Assembly (NCBI RefSeq): GCF_029227915.1
Contig: NC_079885.1
Location: forward strand, 10,777,001-10,841,000
Reading direction: 5' to 3'
DNA length: 64,000 bases
DNA from: Hydractinia symbiolongicarpus
Taxonomy: Eukaryota; Cnidaria; Hydrozoa; Anthoathecata; Hydractiniidae
Of the stretch, positions 39,103-47,713 are shown piece by piece. The notes below the pieces were generated by a model. The model was given only the letters and a program-made list of their open reading frames with translations. It did no database searches and was not told the DNA's origin. Numbering within the stretch: the first letter of the stretch is position 1; the number at the start of each line of letters is the position of its first letter. A program made the position numbers and the translations under genes.

Positions 39103-39943
39103 ATGTATTGTCTTGTAGCGGTTGAATTTAACAATGCCAAGCTACATACCGTAACCATCAACGGTTGCCCTTGGACTCGTGCTAAAGAAGTAGTACAAGG
39201 CGCACTGGGATACAAAAAAGACACATCTGATACCATCCGCAACCACTGTAGTCGGGAAAATTACGCTCACAAGTGGCAACTGAGCAAGTCCCCCGCAGCG
39301 GGGGACTTGCTAAACTGGCCTTCAGACTCGAAAAAGACAACCTCTACATCAATGAGGAGGGTATGTATTAGCTGGTGTTTGGTAGCCAGCAGCCCAAGGC
39401 AAGAAGGTTCAGAAATACTGCTGCAACACAATGTTCCCCAAAACCCGTGAGCAGCTACAGCGTAAAGCCCTCGAAGAAAAAGATACGGCCCTGGCGCTCC
39501 TTGCAGATGACCTGGAAGAGAGAGATAAACAGCTAATGGTGTTGGAAGATGAAGTGGAGGAAAAGGATAGACAGTTCGAAGTACGGAGCTTGGAAAATGC
39601 AAGGCTTCGAGAACGCTACGTGCCACATGCCCAAGATCCGGGGAAGGACAATACGATTATGATCTATCGGAAACATACGACGGCTGACGAGGACAAATAC
39701 CATCATCTTCCATACTACTGTGCGCGCGTTCAAAGGTGCTCCATTCCCACCAAAAGGAGATGGTTCAAAGATCAATTTCCTGAGGCTGAATAGATTGTGG
39801 TGATCGACAACGCCAATAGTGTTCATGCTTTCAATAGATTCGAAGAGGAAGGGCATGTAGAGCGGAAAAGATGTCACTTCAAGCTGATCGACCTTACTCG
39901 CGATGATTTGTACAATCTCGGTGTTCCAGCACTAGAAGAATAG
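39103..39943 (+). pseudogene. BRO-family protein, frameshifted
   Basis: The BRO-N DNA-binding domain is seen as VEFNNAKLHTVTINGCPWTR, AKEVVQGALGY and HCSRENYAHKWQL. BRO proteins are common in large DNA viruses (known). After the palindrome at 39283-39311 the frame changes; the other frame shows INEEGMY, a stop, then LVFGSQQPKARRF, the expected second half of BRO-N. From 39431 comes a coiled coil (ALEEKDTALALLADDLEERD) and then a carboxy domain with NTIMIYRKHTTADEDKYHHL. An in-frame TAG at about 39791 is followed by conserved-looking sequence to TAG 39941-39943. It lies at the end of the plus-strand gene row. Confidence 0.75.
39283..39311. repeat. Palindrome, 13-bp perfect arms, cag loop
   Basis: The arms agcaagtcccccg and cgggggacttgct flank cag. 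In the BRO frame it encodes SKSPAAGDLL. It shares the core cccgcagcggg and the adjoining coding context with a second palindrome at 40009-40031. Confidence 0.85.
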
Positions 39944-40035
39944 GGCGTAAGCATGTTTTTGTGGGTTATCAAAGCCATAAAAACTACGTCTATAAGTATC
40001 AACTGACCGGTTCGCCCGCAGCGGGCGAGCCATGA
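39944..40035 (+). pseudogene. Second, short BRO-N-like fragment
   Basis: Directly after the BRO stop, another frame reads HVFVGYQSHKNYVYKYQL, then TGSPAAGEP and TGA. The KNYVYKYQL part parallels ENYAHKWQL in the BRO gene, and both are followed by SPAAG encoded in a palindrome. It may be the relic of a second BRO copy or a shuffled piece of the first. Confidence 0.5.
40009..40031. repeat. Palindrome, 10-bp arms, cag loop
   Basis: ggttcgcccg-cag-cgggcgagcc, with one G-T wobble. It is the shorter relative of the palindrome at 39283-39311, with the same loop and core. Confidence 0.85.
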
Positions 40036-40059
40036 AAAAGGCCATCTGACTTGAGACAT

Positions 40060-41050
40060 TTACCACTCTTTTACATGCTCCGGAGGTACTTCAACATCCT
40101 CTGGGATCAACATTAGCTTTTCGGACACGAAGCTTCGATCAGGCCCATCAACCAAATAGTACAGGAGACGGGTACCAGTCACGATACGATCGAGTCTATA
40201 CGTCTGTTCCCCTCTTTTTTGATCACCATGCTCTTCGCCAGGCTGCAGTAGGTAAAGGTAGAGGCCGCCATCGGGTAGAGGCTTTTCCTCTGGGGGCCGC
40301 TGGTCATTCGTAAGCGGGACATCGTCGAGCTTGATCGCTTTCGAAGGTTTCATACCGATCATCGCAGTCTTGGTATTGTTCAAACTTTTCACGATAGTGT
40401 ACAAGTGTTTCACCCAAGTGGTACTTTGTTCGTCAGTGACCATCTCTTGTGCATCCTGGGGTTTGAAAAGCCTCTCCGCGAGCACCTTGTTGTAGGACTC
40501 AACCAAGGCTGTAAAAGTGTGGTGGTATTTGGTAGTTGCACGCTTTAATTCGACCCCTTTGCCCTCTAGAAGCTTGCTCACGGCAGACTTGAACTCTGAG
40601 CCGTTGTCGCACTGGAAAACCTTTAGATATCGTAAAAGCCCGGCTTTGTATATATCCTTTATCATGTCCGCAACATCACTAGCCTTTTTCGTACGCAAAG
40701 GTCTCTCTACCTTGTACCTTGAAGCCACGTCTATGCCTGTGAGTATACGTGTTTCCATAAAGTTTGTTATGGGGCATGTACAGCAAGTCGAATTGGTGCA
40801 TCTCGTTTGGTTTCGTGATTGTGAAATGTGGATAATTGATGCGCTTAGGCCCTCGGATATGTCGAAGCCATAATAGCTGGCGACTCAGCCAATGTGTAAC
40901 ACTCTTTTTGGAGAGACCACTCTGTTCAGCAAGTACTTTAATGGCTTTTCGCCCAGTCCAAAGATTGCTTGGAGAGTATTAAATTTTGCTTAGTTTTTCC
41001 GCCCCCTCTTCTGTGGGGGTATGTGCTACGCGCTTTGCTGATTTTGTCAT
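40060..41050 (-). pseudogene. DDE integrase (retroviral-type), broken
   Basis: It would insert the element into host DNA with 6-bp duplications. The start ATG at 41050 overlaps the previous gene's stop (ATGA). The amino part has a stop at about 40978 and then a helix-turn-helix-like stretch (VLAEQSGLSKKSVTHWLSRQ). The first catalytic aspartate is in MHQFDLLYMP. A frame change near 40755 follows, then GIDVASRYK, the second aspartate in QCDNGSEF and the glutamate in ALVESYNK, with exactly 35 residues between them (D-35-E). The last 90 residues (TYRLDRIVTGTRLLYYL) look like the usual carboxy DNA-binding part. The 232-residue distal frame is open to TAG at 40060. Confidence 0.93.
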
Positions 41051-41487
41051 CTTTTATTAGATGCCAAAATACTTGTGCGTCGTTGCCTCGAGGCCCATTT
41101 GTAGGCTGTAAACCCGAGAAGTGCTAAGGATCCGAGAAAAAACGTGAGCTCGCCGTCTTGTTGTTGCTTGGAGGGTACGTAAAAATTAGAGAGTTTTGGG
41201 GCATTCTCTATTGTGGCGATATAGTACTCTCTCATGCCTTCGTCGAACTCCTTCAAACTATCACCTGCTTGTCGCTGCAGCTCTCGCAGCTTGTTGTACC
41301 ATTCGATCTTTGCCTGCCTATCTCTTACCCACAGAGCCTGAGCTGCTTGGAGCTGTTCGATCGCTTTATCGTGCCTTTTGCGCTCTTCTACCCCGTGCCC
41401 TGACAGTTCTGAAAACAGGAAGTTGGAGCCACTAAACGCTAATGCGTTTATAGCAGCGCCCGCTACGAGGACGCCGATCGTTGTCAT
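41047..41487 (-). CDS. 146-residue protein with two membrane segments, intact
   Basis: A hydrophobic amino end (GVLVAGAAINALAFSGSNFL), a long charged helix (EERKRHDKAIEQLQAAQALW to about residue 95) and a second hydrophobic segment near the end (LTFFLGSLALLGFTAYKW) followed by basic residues. I recognise it as a conserved protein of cnidarian Polintons without known function; a virion membrane or minor capsid role is a guess. The start is two bases after the upstream HNH gene's stop (TAAACATG), and its TGA overlaps the integrase ATG. No lesions. Confidence 0.7.
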   Translation of the reverse strand: MTTIGVLVAGAAINALAFSGSNFLFSELSGHGVEERKRHDKAIEQLQAAQALWVRDRQAKIEWYNKLRELQRQAGDSLKEFDEGMREYYIATIENAPKLSNFYVPSKQQQDGELTFFLGSLALLGFTAYKWASRQRRTSILASNKR

Positions 41488-41489
41488 GT

Positions 41490-42030
41490 TTATTCTGTGA
41501 TAAAGTGGCTGTCCTTAGTTTGATTTTTGCTTACCCACATAGCTTGCATATTTGTATAGTGCAGTCTTGCTAATTGCACTTCCACGCTGTGATATTCTCC
41601 ATTTTCTCGATATTAAATCGGTATTTTGTGGTCAAACTCCCACTCACCTCTGTTCCCCCAATTCATACCATCTATGAATTGGGCCTGGATGTGTTTCATA
41701 AAAGTTACAATATTGCACCCGAGGTACTCTGTGGAAGCTATCTCTGTATCATAAGGCCTTTTGAATCCTGCTCAGAATAAGGTCATAGAGGTACCCAGGA
41801 AAATCGCATTCCTTGCACTGTGATCTACGTTTTTTATGCGGGAATTTGGTTCGTTCGTAATGCCTTCTTGCTATAAAGGCAATTTATGCATTGTTTTGTC
41901 AGTTGTCCATTACGTTTGTTGATCCTAAAATTGTCCAGTGGTAAAGGGTACTAACATTTCGTACATTCATTTATACCTTCAATTTTTTGGTGGACCTCAG
42001 GCCTACCAAAACAAGTTTCGCTGGACACAT
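41490..42030 (-). pseudogene. HNH endonuclease with zinc-finger amino end, broken
   Basis: The ATG at 42030 directly follows the capsid gene's stop (TAAATG). After an early frame change the minus strand reads NECTKC, a stop, then FRINKRNGQLTKQCINC, giving a CxxC...CxxC zinc pair. After more stops comes EYLGCNIVTFMKHIQAQFID, GMNWGNRGEWEFDHKIPI, a stop, and in the same frame LARLHYTNMQAMWVSKNQ to TAA at 41492-41490. GEWxxDHxIP and LHYTNxQxMW are hallmarks of HNH nucleases from large DNA viruses and phages (family knowledge). It may have been a homing-type selfish gene within the Polinton. At least four lesions. Confidence 0.72.
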
Positions 42031-43269
42031 TTAGTACTCGACAGAGTGGAACCGCCCGTCATGGATGTTTAACTGAGCATCTTGCAACAAGTACACATAG
42101 CAACGGATATTCCTGCTTGTATCGTCAGCCTTCTTTGTCATATGCAAGGTGATGCCGACACTAAGCCTTTGCAGGGGTCTCCCGCTACCATGTAGGGTAT
42201 CGTCAGGTGATGCTCTGAAGTCGATGAACAGCGCGTATCTTTCCGTGAAAAACCGGCCGATCGTCACTTCGCTATCGTGGGATCCGAGGAGGTTCACGAT
42301 CTGTTCCAGGTGGTCCTTGGGCAACATGGCATGTGAGTAGAGCTCATTGGGATCACCTTCCACCGTAATCGAAATATTTTCAATCTTTGGATTATAGAAC
42401 ACCTCGTTTGCACCAGCATAAGCTTTAACTTCGCTGGGATCTACGAATAGTAGGAGTATGCCATTCAAGCTCTTGGCGGGGGTGTCGATTTGCAAGTTGT
42501 AGCTAGTATCAGCCTTTTTCAGCGTGACAACCTTGCTGGTGAAGCACACGCTCATATGGCAAAGCGGACCGACTGTACCTGGACATCATGGCACTGCTAA
42601 GCCCCTCGTGGTTCACCTTGTCGAATTCGAGCGCGATGTTGGTTATTTTGTAAGCAGCATCAGCTGGCTTTGCTGGGTTAGATCCAGAAGCAAGCTGTAC
42701 CAGCATCTTTTATGACTTGGCCATAGGGCGCAAAATGTAGTACGAACAGCAGTCTGTCGTATAATCAAGCTTGATAGAAAGGCAGATCCCTCGTCAACTC
42801 AAACATCTTGCCGAGAGGGATAGCAAAAGTATTGCCATACGCTGCCACGATCACTTTTTCCTCGTTATTTCCTACATGGTCGCTAGCTTTAACTTGCAGG
42901 GCTCTTATGGTGCCGTCGCTCACATTGGCCAAGCCACAAGTCCTTTTAGACTGCGAGTACATTGTAATTGCTAATGTTCTGCACTTCGTGGACGTTCAGG
43001 TTTATGCGAAGGTTCTGCACCAGGGCCTTGCCGATGTTGCTGACGATGGTGCGTTTGGTATTGGTGCCGGTAAGTTCCAGGTCAAAGAGGAGTTTGAGAA
43101 AGCCGGGGAAAATTACGTCATTCTGTCCCATGTTTGGTACGTCGACGCACAAGTCTTCGTTCTGATTAATCATACTGGGGGCATGGGAGACTTTGACACG
43201 CTGCTTCTTCCCTTTCAATGCCAGCATCGTTTTTAATTCTTTGTGTGGATCAAGTTTGGTTCCGTACAT
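42031..43269 (-). pseudogene. Double-jelly-roll major capsid protein, broken
   Basis: Polinton major capsid proteins form virion-like shells (predicted for the family). It starts MYGTKLDPHKELKTMLALKG, with NDVIFPGFLKLLFDLEL in the first jelly roll. A frame change near 42955 leads to SKRTCGLANVSDGTIRALQV and GKMFELTRDLPFYQ. Stops and frame changes lie between 42,765 and 42,700. The next frame has ITNIALEFDKVNHEGLSSAM and SRYSRSALPYERVL. Another frame change near 42530 leads to SYNLQIDTPAKSLNGILLLF, NISITVEGDPNELY and GRFFTERYALFIDF, ending at TAA 42033-42031. The order of blocks matches the family, so this is decay rather than rearrangement. Confidence 0.85.
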
Positions 43270-43300
43270 GTTTATTAGTAGGGAATTGCGGGTTAAATAA

Positions 43301-44476
43301 ATGCCAATTAATCCAATATACGAAGGAGATGACTTTACGCCAGAGGAAGACATTCCAGAGCAGGATGATGACTTTAGTAGGCCTGAGGACATTCCAGGGT
43401 CCAGCACTACGCCTGCAACACCTTCACGAGGTACTACGACGGGACAGCAACAGCTCACGGCAAGACAGGAGCTAGTAAAATCTAAAGTTGATAGCCTTTA
43501 CGAAGCTCTTGGTGATGAGCTAAGGGTGCCAAGCGCGAGATACTACAACCTATTTGAGGTCGACAGAAACCGACTTCTTTACGATGGTGCAGAGCGCACG
43601 AAAAAGAATGGTGAAATTAGGAAAGCTTCCGTGATAGTGAGGGATCTAGGTGAGGGGCGATTGCGAGCTATGGGGCTCAACGACTATACTACACCACACA
43701 AGGGCAATAAGACGATGGCTCAGAGCCTCCTTAACGAATTGGATAATGTCAATGAAAAAACTGATGACATCGAAATGTTGCCACTACTCGAGAATGTGCT
43801 CTATGACACAGAGAGCCTGATCGAAGATACTTCCTTAGGCGGGGATATCACGGGGTGTGAAAGAAGAAGGCTCAACCTTGAACTTCAAACGCTAAGGGGT
43901 AAACTTCAACACTTGAAATGTAAGATGATCCTCTACGACAGTGAGATCGACAAAGCAGAGGCTAAGATCAAAATCCTTGAGGCAAAAAAGACTGAGCCTG
44001 GCGTATCTGAGGAACAGCTAGCCATCTGGAACGAAGACATCGCGAAGAAGAAAGATCTGGAACGGCTCCAGGATCAAAAGGAAGCAGTAGTAGAAACGCA
44101 CGGTTTACTATCCTCCAGTATCCATAGTCAGTTCAGGAGCATCAAAGACACCTTGATCAAGATCGCGGGGGATGATAAAACCTTGGTCAAAAAACAAGCG
44201 AGCATCGTCTCGGCTGTGGGTCTAATAATTTCTACCATAGTCCTCGCGGTTACTGGAGTTGGAAGCACAAGCGCCGTAGCAGGAAGTACTGGTGGTAAGG
44301 GTTTCGTGCAAAGATAGCTTGAAAGACTACCTGGGATCATCAGCAGCATGGTCTCGTTCTTCTTTAAAGTTGCGGCGAGAGTCGTCGAATTCGCGGCAAA
44401 GCACTTGTACATGACCATGGCTGCCGTAACCGCTTTCGTCGTGGCTTACGTCGGGGCTAAGAGAAGTATTAGGTAG
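43301..44476 (+). pseudogene. Coiled-coil membrane protein, one internal stop
   Basis: It starts in the context AAATAAATG, about 30 bp from the divergent capsid gene start, so the space between must hold two promoters or one bidirectional promoter. A low-complexity acidic amino end (residues 1-50) precedes RYYNLFEVDRNRLLYDG, then a long coiled coil (about 190-280) and a hydrophobic segment (VSAVGLIISTIVLAVTGVG). TAG at 44315-44317 interrupts it, but the same frame continues for 52 codons with a second hydrophobic segment (MTMAAVTAFVVAYVGAKRSI) to TAG 44474-44476. Original length was about 391 residues. Conserved in related elements as far as I recall; function unknown, possibly a virion protein. 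Confidence 0.65.
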
Positions 44477-44512
44477 ATTCACGTCTAATTTGTTGATCAA
44501 CACATTAGACCT

Positions 44513-45468
44513 TTACCTAAACCATATGTATACGAGGATCAGTCCTACTTCTGCTGTAACCAGCGCGGCCTTGGTATCCTGGTGTCTCTCGGGGCTTCCT
44601 TGGGAAGGGGTGCGGCTGCTGCATCCCCCTGATGTCAGGATGAGGCGTGGTTTTCTTTGACTTGATAGTCTGCCTAGGAGGTGTGGTGAAGGCTGCCTCA
44701 TGCTTGATAACATGGTCCAAGGCTTCGGTATTCAGGTCTAGCTCCACCTCTACGCCTACGTTAGAGGGCGTGATCAGAACGTTGTCCAATGCGGAGATCC
44801 ATGTTGGAGGGGATCACGTACACGCGGGAAATCACGGCGAAGTTCACCGGGGTCCGTGCATACTGGAGCACCTTTTGAAACTCGCTGATGTCTTGACCTA
44901 CGTTCTCCTCACGTTGAACCATAGCCTCGAGTTTCTGCAGGAGAATCTGTCTCGCCGTGAAGTTATCGGCGTTAGAGTTTAGGATTGAGACCTTGGCACT
45001 CGCTTGGGATCCTAGTAGCAAGATACGACAATATTTGCACATACCCCGAGGTGGAGTAGGGGTTCTTGTATGGGGCAAAGTCGTCGTCGTAGGTCATAGG
45101 CACACTCATCCTCGCTAGGATACGTCTCATGTGGTAGTACACGTGGAACTTGAGGATGGATTGAACAAGGGGTACGGAGTCACTCATGTGCTTGGCAGAA
45201 ATCCCCAGCGCCGTTGTCGCTGACAAGCGAAATTCACCTGGATGTTCCAGTAGTCCAGGGCTTGCCCTTCCCAATTTACACTCACGGGATCGTTCAACAG
45301 GTTAGTGGAGACTTTGATGGGGTACTTGGTGAACAGTGGGAAGGCCACGGAAATGTGCTGGGTCGTACTCACGTAGAGGTCCTGATGCTCCAAGTCGGTT
45401 ACACCGAGAGGCCAATCACCTCTGTTGGACTTGTACTTTCCCTTTGGGTTGTACGAGTAAATGTTCAT
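44513..45468 (-). pseudogene. Polinton structural-type protein of unknown function, broken
   Basis: It starts MNIYSYNPKGKYKSNRGDWP at 45468 and includes PVSVNWEGQALDYWNIQVNF. Frame changes lead to LVQSILKFHVYYHMRRILAR and YLATRIPSECQGLNP (near 45,180-44,980), then ILNSNADNFTARQILLQKLE and TPVNFAVISRVYVIPSNMDL (44,980-44,800). A proline-rich tail follows, ending in a hydrophobic AALVTAEVGLILVYIWFR at 44513. Original length was about 300 residues with a single carboxy-terminal membrane anchor. The next gene starts divergently only 16 bp away. I do not know its function. Confidence 0.55.
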
Positions 45469-45484
45469 CTTTTCTTAAAGAAAC

Positions 45485-46168
45485 ATGAGACAACTCTACG
45501 CCACAGATATAGAGAAACCTACGATATTCAAGGAATACCTAGGGCAGGACACGAGAATCCCTCTGAAGTTGATCCGCATTCGATCCATGTGGCTGAACCT
45601 CTTCACTAAGAGTCAGATCAACATCTATAAGGCAGGGTCCAAGTTGACTGAAGTCGGGGACTTGGAAGTCCGCATTTCGATCGAGGGGGATTTGTATCGA
45701 ATTGAGGATCTTGCGGCCATAATCAACAGTCAAGCAAGGGATAGGATCAAGCTCTTCGTACTCAGGAACGGATTCTGTAAGCTTAAGGTTAACGAGGGGT
45801 ACGATGTGATAATCCATCAACCACCGCAGGACATTATGGGGTGGGCCTTTGATAATAAGGTAACGTTTACCAAGGGCGACTATGACAGATTCTACAAGAC
45901 TGACGTATACCAGCGGCTGAGACTCGTATGCTTTCAACTAGATCCGGATGAATGCTTGTTTAACGGAGAAAAATCCAAGATACTGGCTATGCTTCCCACC
46001 AAAGAGCTAAGGGCCTTGGGTGATATGCTTACGTGGAGTTTTGATAATCCAATCTACCTTCCCCTGAAAGGCTCCACCGATTGTCTCGAGTTTATGCTGA
46101 CAGACGAGTATCACCACGATAATAACGTTTCGTTCGTGGGAATAACGATGCACTTGCTTATAGAATAA
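45485..46168 (+). CDS. Penton-like minor capsid protein candidate, intact
   Basis: An uninterrupted 227-residue frame starting MRQLYATDIEKPTIFKEYLG. The middle contains alternating hydrophobic strands (DLEVRISIEGDLYRIEDLAA, KLFVLRNGFCKLKVN), and the end (RLRLVCFQLDPDECLFNGE ... DNNVSFVGITMHLLIE) resembles the closing strands of single-jelly-roll penton proteins that accompany double-jelly-roll capsids. The assignment is inferred from strand pattern and position, not from a catalytic motif. It ends two bases before the next ATG (TAAATATG). It is one of few sizeable open genes left in the element. Confidence 0.45.
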   Translation: MRQLYATDIEKPTIFKEYLGQDTRIPLKLIRIRSMWLNLFTKSQINIYKAGSKLTEVGDLEVRISIEGDLYRIEDLAAIINSQARDRIKLFVLRNGFCKLKVNEGYDVIIHQPPQDIMGWAFDNKVTFTKGDYDRFYKTDVYQRLRLVCFQLDPDECLFNGEKSKILAMLPTKELRALGDMLTWSFDNPIYLPLKGSTDCLEFMLTDEYHHDNNVSFVGITMHLLIE

Positions 46169-46170
46169 AT

Positions 46171-46329
46171 ATGACCGACATTGCAAAGCTTTACCCGCTT
46201 TTACCTTCTGCACCTCCGGAGGGTACGGAGGATACTTCAGAAGTCTACAGACTCGGCAAAATCGAAGAAGTTGAGCAGTACCTGCGAGCTGAGATTAAAG
46301 AGCGTGACAAGGAGCTCCCCTGTGCATAG
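46171..46329 (+). CDS. 52-residue protein with LYPLL and PSAP motifs
   Basis: The start is two bases after the penton-like gene's stop. The amino end MTDIAKLYPLLPSAPPEGTE contains a YPxL-type sequence (LYPLL) immediately followed by PSAP; both are short motifs used by enveloped viruses to bind ALIX and TSG101 of the ESCRT system (known). The rest is an acidic helix (GKIEEVEQYLRAEIKERDKE). It ends in TAG at 46327-46329, and a new ATG follows two bases later in another frame, so this may once have been the amino part of a longer protein with 46332-46700. A role in budding is speculation. Confidence 0.55.
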   Translation: MTDIAKLYPLLPSAPPEGTEDTSEVYRLGKIEEVEQYLRAEIKERDKELPCA

Positions 46330-46331
46330 CC

Positions 46332-46700
46332 ATGGGTGGGATCACTATCGCCGTAGGTCTGGGACAAGCGGGTCTACGGAGCGCCGGAAAGAGACTGGGT
46401 GCGAAAAGCAAAAAGCACGAAGCGATTAGACTACTGGCAGAGACCAAGCCCAACTCTATCGTTGACTTGATCTCGAGAGCTGTGGAGAATGGTGTCATTA
46501 GCGACTATGAGTTCAGCTTAATCATGCAGGAAAAGCAAAAATACCTGGTGCTGAAGGAGCAAGCCCGACAACGAACACGCAAAATCGTGGACTCTATCAA
46601 TGAACGGGAACGCATGCAGCTTGTCGCGAAAGGGCGTGAGGAGGCCAAGGATCAACTACTCAAAAAACTTCAATCTGCGCAGTATGTCAGCGGTATTTAG
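46332..46700 (+). CDS. Helical basic protein, 122 residues
   Basis: It starts MGGITIAVGLGQAGLRSAGK, then KKHEAIRLLAETKPNSIVDL and a long charged helix (EKQKYLVLKEQARQRTRKIV). The glycine-rich amino part could be the end of a membrane segment lost by deletion; in related elements as I recall them this region follows hydrophobic helices in one protein. TAG at 46698-46700 ends it, but the same frame stays open to TGA 46824-46826 and could be the original end. Function unknown. Confidence 0.5.
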   Translation: MGGITIAVGLGQAGLRSAGKRLGAKSKKHEAIRLLAETKPNSIVDLISRAVENGVISDYEFSLIMQEKQKYLVLKEQARQRTRKIVDSINERERMQLVAKGREEAKDQLLKKLQSAQYVSGI

Positions 46701-46817
46701 AGGAGCCGCTTGCTTACACAAGGGTCTAGTGTGTTGAACAACATACTAGACGATCTCGAAAACTTTTCCGATGATAAGACCACAGTCATGTACGACACGT
46801 CGCTGCTTGCTAAGCAG

Positions 46818-47018
46818 CTATCTTGAGTGTTGTTCGAGATTTTTTTCCCAAGCGAGCCTGACGCAAGGTTCGCAATAGGGACCGTCGCTTCGTGTCGAGA
46901 CGTCCTTGTACTTGGCCTTGCGGATGGCTTCGAGAAAAGGGCCCCTATTCATAGTTGAATAGTTAGGAACGCGGATCTTTAGTGCTTTCGCTTCCTTTTT
47001 CAATGCGGGAACGTTCAT
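46818..47018 (-). CDS. Small SAP-like protein with CxxC, 66 residues
   Basis: MNVPALKKEAKALKIRVPNY and the following helix (NRGPFLEAIRKAK) have the helix-turn-helix spacing of SAP or Rho-N type DNA-binding motifs. A carboxy part with YCEPCVRLAW gives a possible half zinc site. The ATG at 47018 was preferred over an upstream in-frame one at 47045 because the conserved part begins there. It resembles the amino end of the element's own polymerase, hinting at shared origin. The frame is intact. Confidence 0.5.
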   Translation of the reverse strand: MNVPALKKEAKALKIRVPNYSTMNRGPFLEAIRKAKYKDVSTRSDGPYCEPCVRLAWEKNLEQHSR

Positions 47019-47063
47019 GTTTGTTTTTATGTTGAAGTGCAACATAAAAAATTTTACGCGCCC

Positions 47064-47677
47064 TTACAAAACAGTGAAGCCCTTTTCATCATCATCAGAG
47101 TCACTAAAGTAGCAAGTGTCGTATCCTTCAACCTCTTTATATTTAGACTCATCCAAGTAGGTCTGCATATAGTAGTTGCGCCCTTGGGTGTAGATACTCG
47201 CAAGTTTGATAATAGCCTTGCATTCACAGCTTTTTTGTGGTATCTTCGTCTTATGGAAGTTGGTGCTGACTTTACCATCCCACATCTTGAGCTTGGTACT
47301 GAGGTACTGCCCTTTTTTCACGCTGATATTGGTGAAGCAAATCCCTTCCAAGAACTCCACCTCGTTCAAGATCTCCTCGTATTTAGCCAACCATTCGGGA
47401 TAGCTGGCCAGATAGAATGACATAGTTAATGCGGAACCCTCACTGTATTGAGAGACACCCTTGGAGCGGATCTTTTCAGGGGTCAGTATCAGTAACGGTC
47501 CTAGGATGCCGTCTTGATCCTGATAGCCAATTACGAAGCGCTCATCCATGCCTTTGTTTGCTGGTATGGAATCGTTCAGTACGAGGTTTTCGGCTTGGAC
47601 TTCTTCAATTTTTAGTGGTTTCGAATTGGTGTAAAAGTCTTTAGATTTAACAGTTTATCCCCGAATTTCAATAACAT
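47064..47677 (-). pseudogene. Possible single-strand DNA-binding protein, one frame change
   Basis: The ATG at 47677 starts MLLKFGDKLLNLKTFTPIRN, then the frame changes near 47612. The second frame runs through KIEEVQAENLVLN and a 161-residue open stretch (from 47549) with LGPLLILTPEKIRSKGVSQY and SFYLASYPEWLAKYEEILNE, ending in a very acidic tail (YFSDSDDDEKGFTVL). The pattern L.I.TP...GVS plus an acidic tail recalls OB-fold single-strand DNA-binding proteins of large DNA viruses. This is a weak inference. Confidence 0.4.
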
Positions 47678-47713
47678 TTTATTATGAAGAAATTTGCTCA
47701 ACCAAAGTTTTTT

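Noticed and set aside
41574-41780. Plus-strand frame between capsid and membrane-protein genes
   Set aside because: Shadow of the minus-strand HNH remnant, which shows family motifs.
33854-46700. Alternative genetic code, because several Polinton genes continue in frame past TAG
   Set aside because: TAA and TGA also interrupt genes, and frame changes are frequent, so plain decay explains the stops.
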